Shown here one piece after another: positions 60,301 to 64,000 of a DNA stretch of 64,000 bases. Both the position numbers and the translations under genes were made by a program. The stretch is from Lepeophtheirus salmonis (Eukaryota > Arthropoda > Copepoda > Siphonostomatoida > Caligidae): contig NC_052138.2 of assembly GCF_016086655.4 (NCBI RefSeq), forward strand, positions 682,001 through 746,000, read 5' to 3'. The notes under the pieces were generated by a model that was not told where the DNA came from, did no database searches, and saw only the letters and a program-made list of their open reading frames with translations. Position 1 is the stretch's first letter; the number at the start of each line of letters is the position of its first letter.

Positions 60301-61999
60301 TGCTTCTACGACAACGTCGACGTCAGATACAACCACGATTGCTGATCAAACCAATGAGGAAAATAAAATGGATGTAGATGAAAATTCGTCGGATTCTACA
60401 AGCGAAGCAAAAGCCAATTCTCAATGGAAAATAGAGTCTCTGAGTGAACAGTTATCACTGGATTCTTTATGGGAAGCATTAGGCGATTGTTTGAAAGATT
60501 TAGCAGAAACCCCTGATCATCATGCTGTTCTGGTTCTTCAATCATCTGTCGAGGCCTTCTTTTTAGTTCATGCAGCTTCTACTCAGCCCGATGAGAAGAA
60601 AAAAGTTCAACAAAAGGAGACAAGGCAGGAGCAGTTGGCTCATATTCAAGAGCAACTAGCGGATAACAAGGAAATGGAGTCGAGTTCAACAGCTTCATCT
60701 TGTTCATCAAATTCATTATCTCCAGACACAAAGAAGTTTTTGGCTTTTGCTGAAACGCATCGCACTGTTCTAAACCAAATTCTTAGACAGAGTACTGCTC
60801 ACTTGGCTGATGGACCATTTTCTGTATTAGTGGATCACACCAGAGTGTTGGACTTTGACATTAAACGTAGATATTTCCGCACAGAACTCGAAAGAATGGA
60901 CGAAAGACTTCGTAGGGAAGACTTGGCAGTTCATGTAAGACGCGAAAATGTATTTGAGGAGTCATTTAGAGAACTTCACCGCCGTAGTCCTGAAGAATGG
61001 AAAAACAGATTCTATATTGTATTTGAAGGAGAAGAAGGTCAAGATGCAGGTGGTCTTTTGCGGGAATGGTACGTTATCATTTCTCGTGAAATCTTCAACC
61101 CCATGTACGCCTTGTTCAAAACCTCACCTGGAGATAAAGTCACATATATGATCTATGAAAGTTCTCAAACTAATCCTAATCACTTGGACTATTTCAAATT
61201 TGTAGGGAGAGTAATAGCCAAGGCCATTTATGACAATAAACTCCTTGAATGCTATTTTACTCGCTCTTTTTACAAACATATCCTTGGGAAACCCGTCAAA
61301 TATACTGATATGGAGTCAGAAGACTATGCTTTCTACAAAGGACTCGAGTTTTTGGTGAATCATAAAGTGTCAGACCTGGGATATGACTTGACGTTTTCAA
61401 CTGAAATCCAAGAGTTCGGCGTCACTGAGATTCGCGACCTTATCCCAAATGGTCGTAATATAACTGTCACTGAAGAAACTAAATTAGATTACATTCGACT
61501 CGTTTGTCAAATGAAAATGACTGGAGCTATTCGCAAACAACTCAGTGCATTCTTGGAAGGATTTTATAACATCATTCCTCGTAGACTTATATCGATATTT
61601 AATGAACAAGAGTTGGAACTCCTTCTCAGTGGACTTCCCACCATTGATATCGATGATCTTAAAAGTAACACAGAGTATCACAAATATCAAAGGAACTCTT
61701 TACAAATTATTTGGTTTTGGAGAGCTCTTCGTTCCTTTGATCAAACGGATAAAGCAAAGTTTATGCAATTTGTAACTGGAAGTTCTAAAGTACCTCTACA
61801 GGGTTTCGCCTACTTGGAAGGCATGAATGGTGTTCAAAAGTTTCAAATTCATCGTGATGACCGATCAACTGACCGACTTCCTTCTGCTCATACTTGTTTT
61901 AACCAACTGGATCTTCCTGCTTACGAAACCTACGATAAATTGCGAACTTATTTGCTTAAAGCTATACATGAATGCTCTGAGGGTTTCGGATTTGCTTAA
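48360..61999 (+). CDS. HUWE1: HECT E3 ubiquitin ligase HUWE1, complete
   Basis: Eight exons: 48360-49994, 50080-50424, 50527-53871, 53932-54099, 54169-55983, 56051-56182, 56331-56478 and 56565-61999, joined to 4340 residues (human 4374). HUWE1 ubiquitinates many nuclear and cytosolic substrates, such as p53, MCL1 and unassembled proteins. Visible in order: N-terminal armadillo-like DUF908/DUF913 region starting MKIDRSKLKK; UBA domain at about 1486-1525 (DLQILRDMGF); UIM at about 1553-1570 (EDLMRAIAMSLD); WWE domain from about 1776 (CWKWYDISSGRW); long acidic region around 2440-2560; three ubiquitin-binding UBM motifs at about 3079-3195 (DPSFLAALPEEMRQEV and relatives); HECT domain from about 4004 with catalytic C4307 in SAHTCFNQLD, 33 residues before the end as in human. 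Poly-Gln and Ser/Thr tracts interrupt the linkers. A polyadenylation signal lies at 62374-62386. The first 600 bp are clearly more GC-rich than the rest. Confidence 0.97.
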
Positions 62000-62373
62000 G
62001 ACAATATTATTATCTTATTAATTACGACTACAACAACTCCTCTATTATTATTATTATTAAAATTAAAATTATTACTATTATTATCTAAAGTGTTTATTAT
62101 CTTTATATGTCTCCTCTTCTTGTGAGTTTATTACTGTGATGGTGATTTAATTCTAATTATCAATTTATTCCATCTCTGATAGTGGTTAACTTAAAAGCAA
62201 AAATACGTTCTGCTACTTGATTGAAATTACGTCTCAATTTTTTTTCTTTCATTTTTTTAGTGGTACATTACGATAACGAAAAGAAAGTATTTTGATGAAG
62301 AAAAAAAATGAATTCATTTGATTGATTGATGAAAGAATAATAATGAATTTTTTTGTGGACTTGAAAATTAAGA

Positions 62374-62386
62374 AATAAAAAATAAA
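62374..62386 (+). terminator. HUWE1 polyadenylation signals
   Basis: Two overlapping-style AATAAA hexamers (62374-62379 and 62380-62385) about 375 bp after the HUWE1 stop, followed by a T-rich stretch. They are the best candidates for the transcript end. The rest of the 62000-62700 spacer shows ATT microsatellite near 62040 and no gene. Confidence 0.5.
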
Positions 62387-62705
62387 TCTAATTGTAAAGG
62401 AAACTTTTAAATACTCATTTATTTATAATACTGTGTAGCTAGGAGAAAGAGAGAGAACGTCAGGTAGTGAGTACTAGGGGTGTCTACACTACAGACTGTA
62501 TGTTAAAGCCGTAGATTACGACGTGTGGTGTATGTAGTCCTACTTTATACAATATGTTATTGTAGGTATCATTAGTATGACTGAGGGGTTATAGACAGTA
62601 CATACACCTAGAGAGTGGAAAAGTAGACTATTAAGTAACATTTTACATTGTATTGATACAATAATTATCTACAACAGCCTCAGAAGAGGAAAAGAAAATA
62701 TTGTG

Positions 62706-62713
62706 TGACGTCA
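62706..62713. promoter_or_regulatory. CRE-like palindrome upstream of ATAT1
   Basis: Perfect TGACGTCA 80 bp upstream of the ATAT1 start codon, in the extended context TGTGACGTCACGG. A CREB/ATF site is likely from sequence and position. Confidence 0.5.
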
Positions 62714-62792
62714 CGGATGCCTTAGAAATTAAATTACCTTGGATTCACAAATTTATAACTTATATTATTACATTTTGGACAGTTTAAAAGTC

Positions 62793-63458
62793 ATGGAGTT
62801 TGATAATCTTGAGGTTGCGTTTCCTTGGGAAATCACCCGTATCCGCTCTGATCTAGTTCCTCGCCCTCTTGAATCACAAGACGAACACAAAGGAGGAGCA
62901 ACTCCGTCGAGAAAGCCGATCCCCCATTGGAGTGGCGTCCACCGCATCGTTTGCACGGTTTTAGACGAAATGGGTAAAGCCTCTGCTTTAGCGCAAGGTC
63001 TAAACCACGTCGTTACTTCATCCGAGAAACTCCGCCATAGCGAAGAACAAGTCGTATACATCCTTGTTCTTCACTCCCGCGTTGCTGGACTCCTCAAAGT
63101 AGGAAGGAAAAACTTGTTCCTCTTGGATAAATCCGGAAAACTAAATGAGAAGTTTCCACTTTGCATTTTAGACTTTTATGTGGCGGAATCCTTACAGCGC
63201 TCAGGACTAGGGAATAAGCTTTTCCAGGCCATGTTGAAGGATCAGGAGGATATTCATCCACGATTCCTTGCCATTGACCGACCTTCCCCCAAACTCATCT
63301 CCTTTTTCGCAAAACACTATCAACTCATACAAAATATTCCCCAAGTCAATCACTATCACATCTTTCAAGGCTTCTTTACGGATAGGCCACAGGAAGAAGA
63401 GGGAAATGCACAGGCTAAGCGGCCGCGGTTATATATGGGGAAGTTGCAGTATATTTGA
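62793..63458 (+). CDS. ATAT1: Alpha-tubulin N-acetyltransferase 1 (MEC-17)
   Basis: Single-exon frame of 221 residues. The enzyme acetylates Lys40 of alpha-tubulin inside microtubules, using acetyl-CoA, in cilia and neurons. Family blocks: IVCTVLDEMGKASALAQGL (about 52-70), VVYILV, GLLKVGRKNLFLLD, LCILDFYVAESLQRSGLGNKLFQAML with the catalytic-region C124 and D127 and the acetyl-CoA loop QRSGLG (135-140), FLAIDRPSPKLISFF, and PQVNHYHIFQGFF. The start at 62793 gives MEFDNLEVAFP, matching the MEFPFDVDALFP start of vertebrate ATAT1; an in-frame Met 18 codons earlier is less likely. The protein ends soon after the catalytic domain with a basic tail (AKRPRLYMGKLQ), so the long variable C-terminus of vertebrate ATAT1 is lacking. 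A polyadenylation signal is at 63646-63651. Confidence 0.95.
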   Translation: MEFDNLEVAFPWEITRIRSDLVPRPLESQDEHKGGATPSRKPIPHWSGVHRIVCTVLDEMGKASALAQGLNHVVTSSEKLRHSEEQVVYILVLHSRVAGLLKVGRKNLFLLDKSGKLNEKFPLCILDFYVAESLQRSGLGNKLFQAMLKDQEDIHPRFLAIDRPSPKLISFFAKHYQLIQNIPQVNHYHIFQGFFTDRPQEEEGNAQAKRPRLYMGKLQYI

Positions 63459-64000
63459 TACCCAACTATCCGCTTGGATGTATATATATATATAATTAAT
63501 TAATAAGCACAATTTTATATTATGTACAGTGTACACCTCCTAGCTTATCATTCTAATTTAGTAATTTCAAATTTGTATTTCCTTTCCCTATTATACTCCA
63601 AGTTGAAAAGTAACTACTTCTCCATTCAGATCCATCACTCAAAGAAATAAAGTTTAATATATATATATCATTAGTATGTAAATGCACAACATTTCACCTT
63701 TTTAGACCAATAATGAATTAGTTACCTTTCTTTTCTTCTAATAATAATAATTATAAAATTAGATCATGACTTCTTTTAATATATAAACATAATTATTTGG
63801 GCAAGTTTGAAGCTTTAACATTTTGTAACGTATATGATAATAATATTTTTATATTTATCAGCCTATTGAGAGTCTATGTAATGAGTAATTATAATTTATA
63901 GAAAAGAGCATTTACTAATTGTTTTAACATTTTATATGACTGCTTTTGACAACAGCAAACAAAAAAAAAAAAAAACAAAAAAAAAACTCCCAACGAAATG
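63459..64000. other. 3' flank of ATAT1
   Basis: AT-rich, with TA microsatellites near 63481-63494 and 63658-63668, an AATAAA at 63646-63651 and A-runs at the window end. No gene seen. Confidence 0.4.

Noticed and set aside
1..64000. CRISPR arrays, bacterial operons, origins or rRNA genes
   Set aside because: No spaced direct repeats of CRISPR type, no Shine-Dalgarno-linked genes and no rRNA sequence; spliced animal genes fill the window.

Overview
The window is 64 kb of very AT-rich arthropod nuclear DNA, most likely from a parasitic copepod such as a salmon louse or relative. That assignment is inferred from protein resemblance, base composition and repeat style; no marker gene proves it. 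Genes have few, mostly short introns with GT/AG borders. Large parts are decayed transposons and simple AT repeats.

Layout. 1-10.1 kb: no convincing gene; AT-rich repeats, foldback and MITE-like elements and a dead mariner copy. 10.1-13.3 kb: three minus-strand genes packed head to tail: CRIPT, SLU7 (36 bp later) and a small secreted protein built from duplicated exons (about 150 bp later). 14-30.6 kb: two paralogous LRRC8/pannexin-like channel genes in head-to-head orientation with identical exon lengths. About 13 kb lies between them and holds an R2-like LINE, a hAT transposase remnant, a proteasome beta-4 (PSMB2) gene and a 5'-truncated L1/Tx1-like LINE. 30.6-34.3 kb: MITE, foldback element, possible tRNA-derived SINE, dead mariner. 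34.6-39.2 kb: a six-exon secreted serine protease with FN2, CLIP and trypsin domains. 39.2-43 kb: repeat-rich spacer. 43-46 kb: a CCDC32 homologue and an unidentified coiled-coil protein, both minus strand. 48.4-62.0 kb: complete HUWE1, a giant HECT ubiquitin ligase, in only eight coding exons. 62.8-63.5 kb: alpha-tubulin acetyltransferase (ATAT1).

The housekeeping genes cover splicing (SLU7), protein turnover (PSMB2, HUWE1), microtubule acetylation (ATAT1), adaptor assembly (CCDC32) and CRIPT. They share no single pathway. The most novel items are the duplicated-exon secreted protein, which no long open frame reveals; the possible CRIPT-SLU7-secreted-protein operon; the arthropod LRRC8-like channels without leucine-rich repeats; and the FN2-CLIP protease with a non-basic activation site. 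Exon borders were placed by hand from splice consensus, reading frame and, for the channels, agreement between paralogues.
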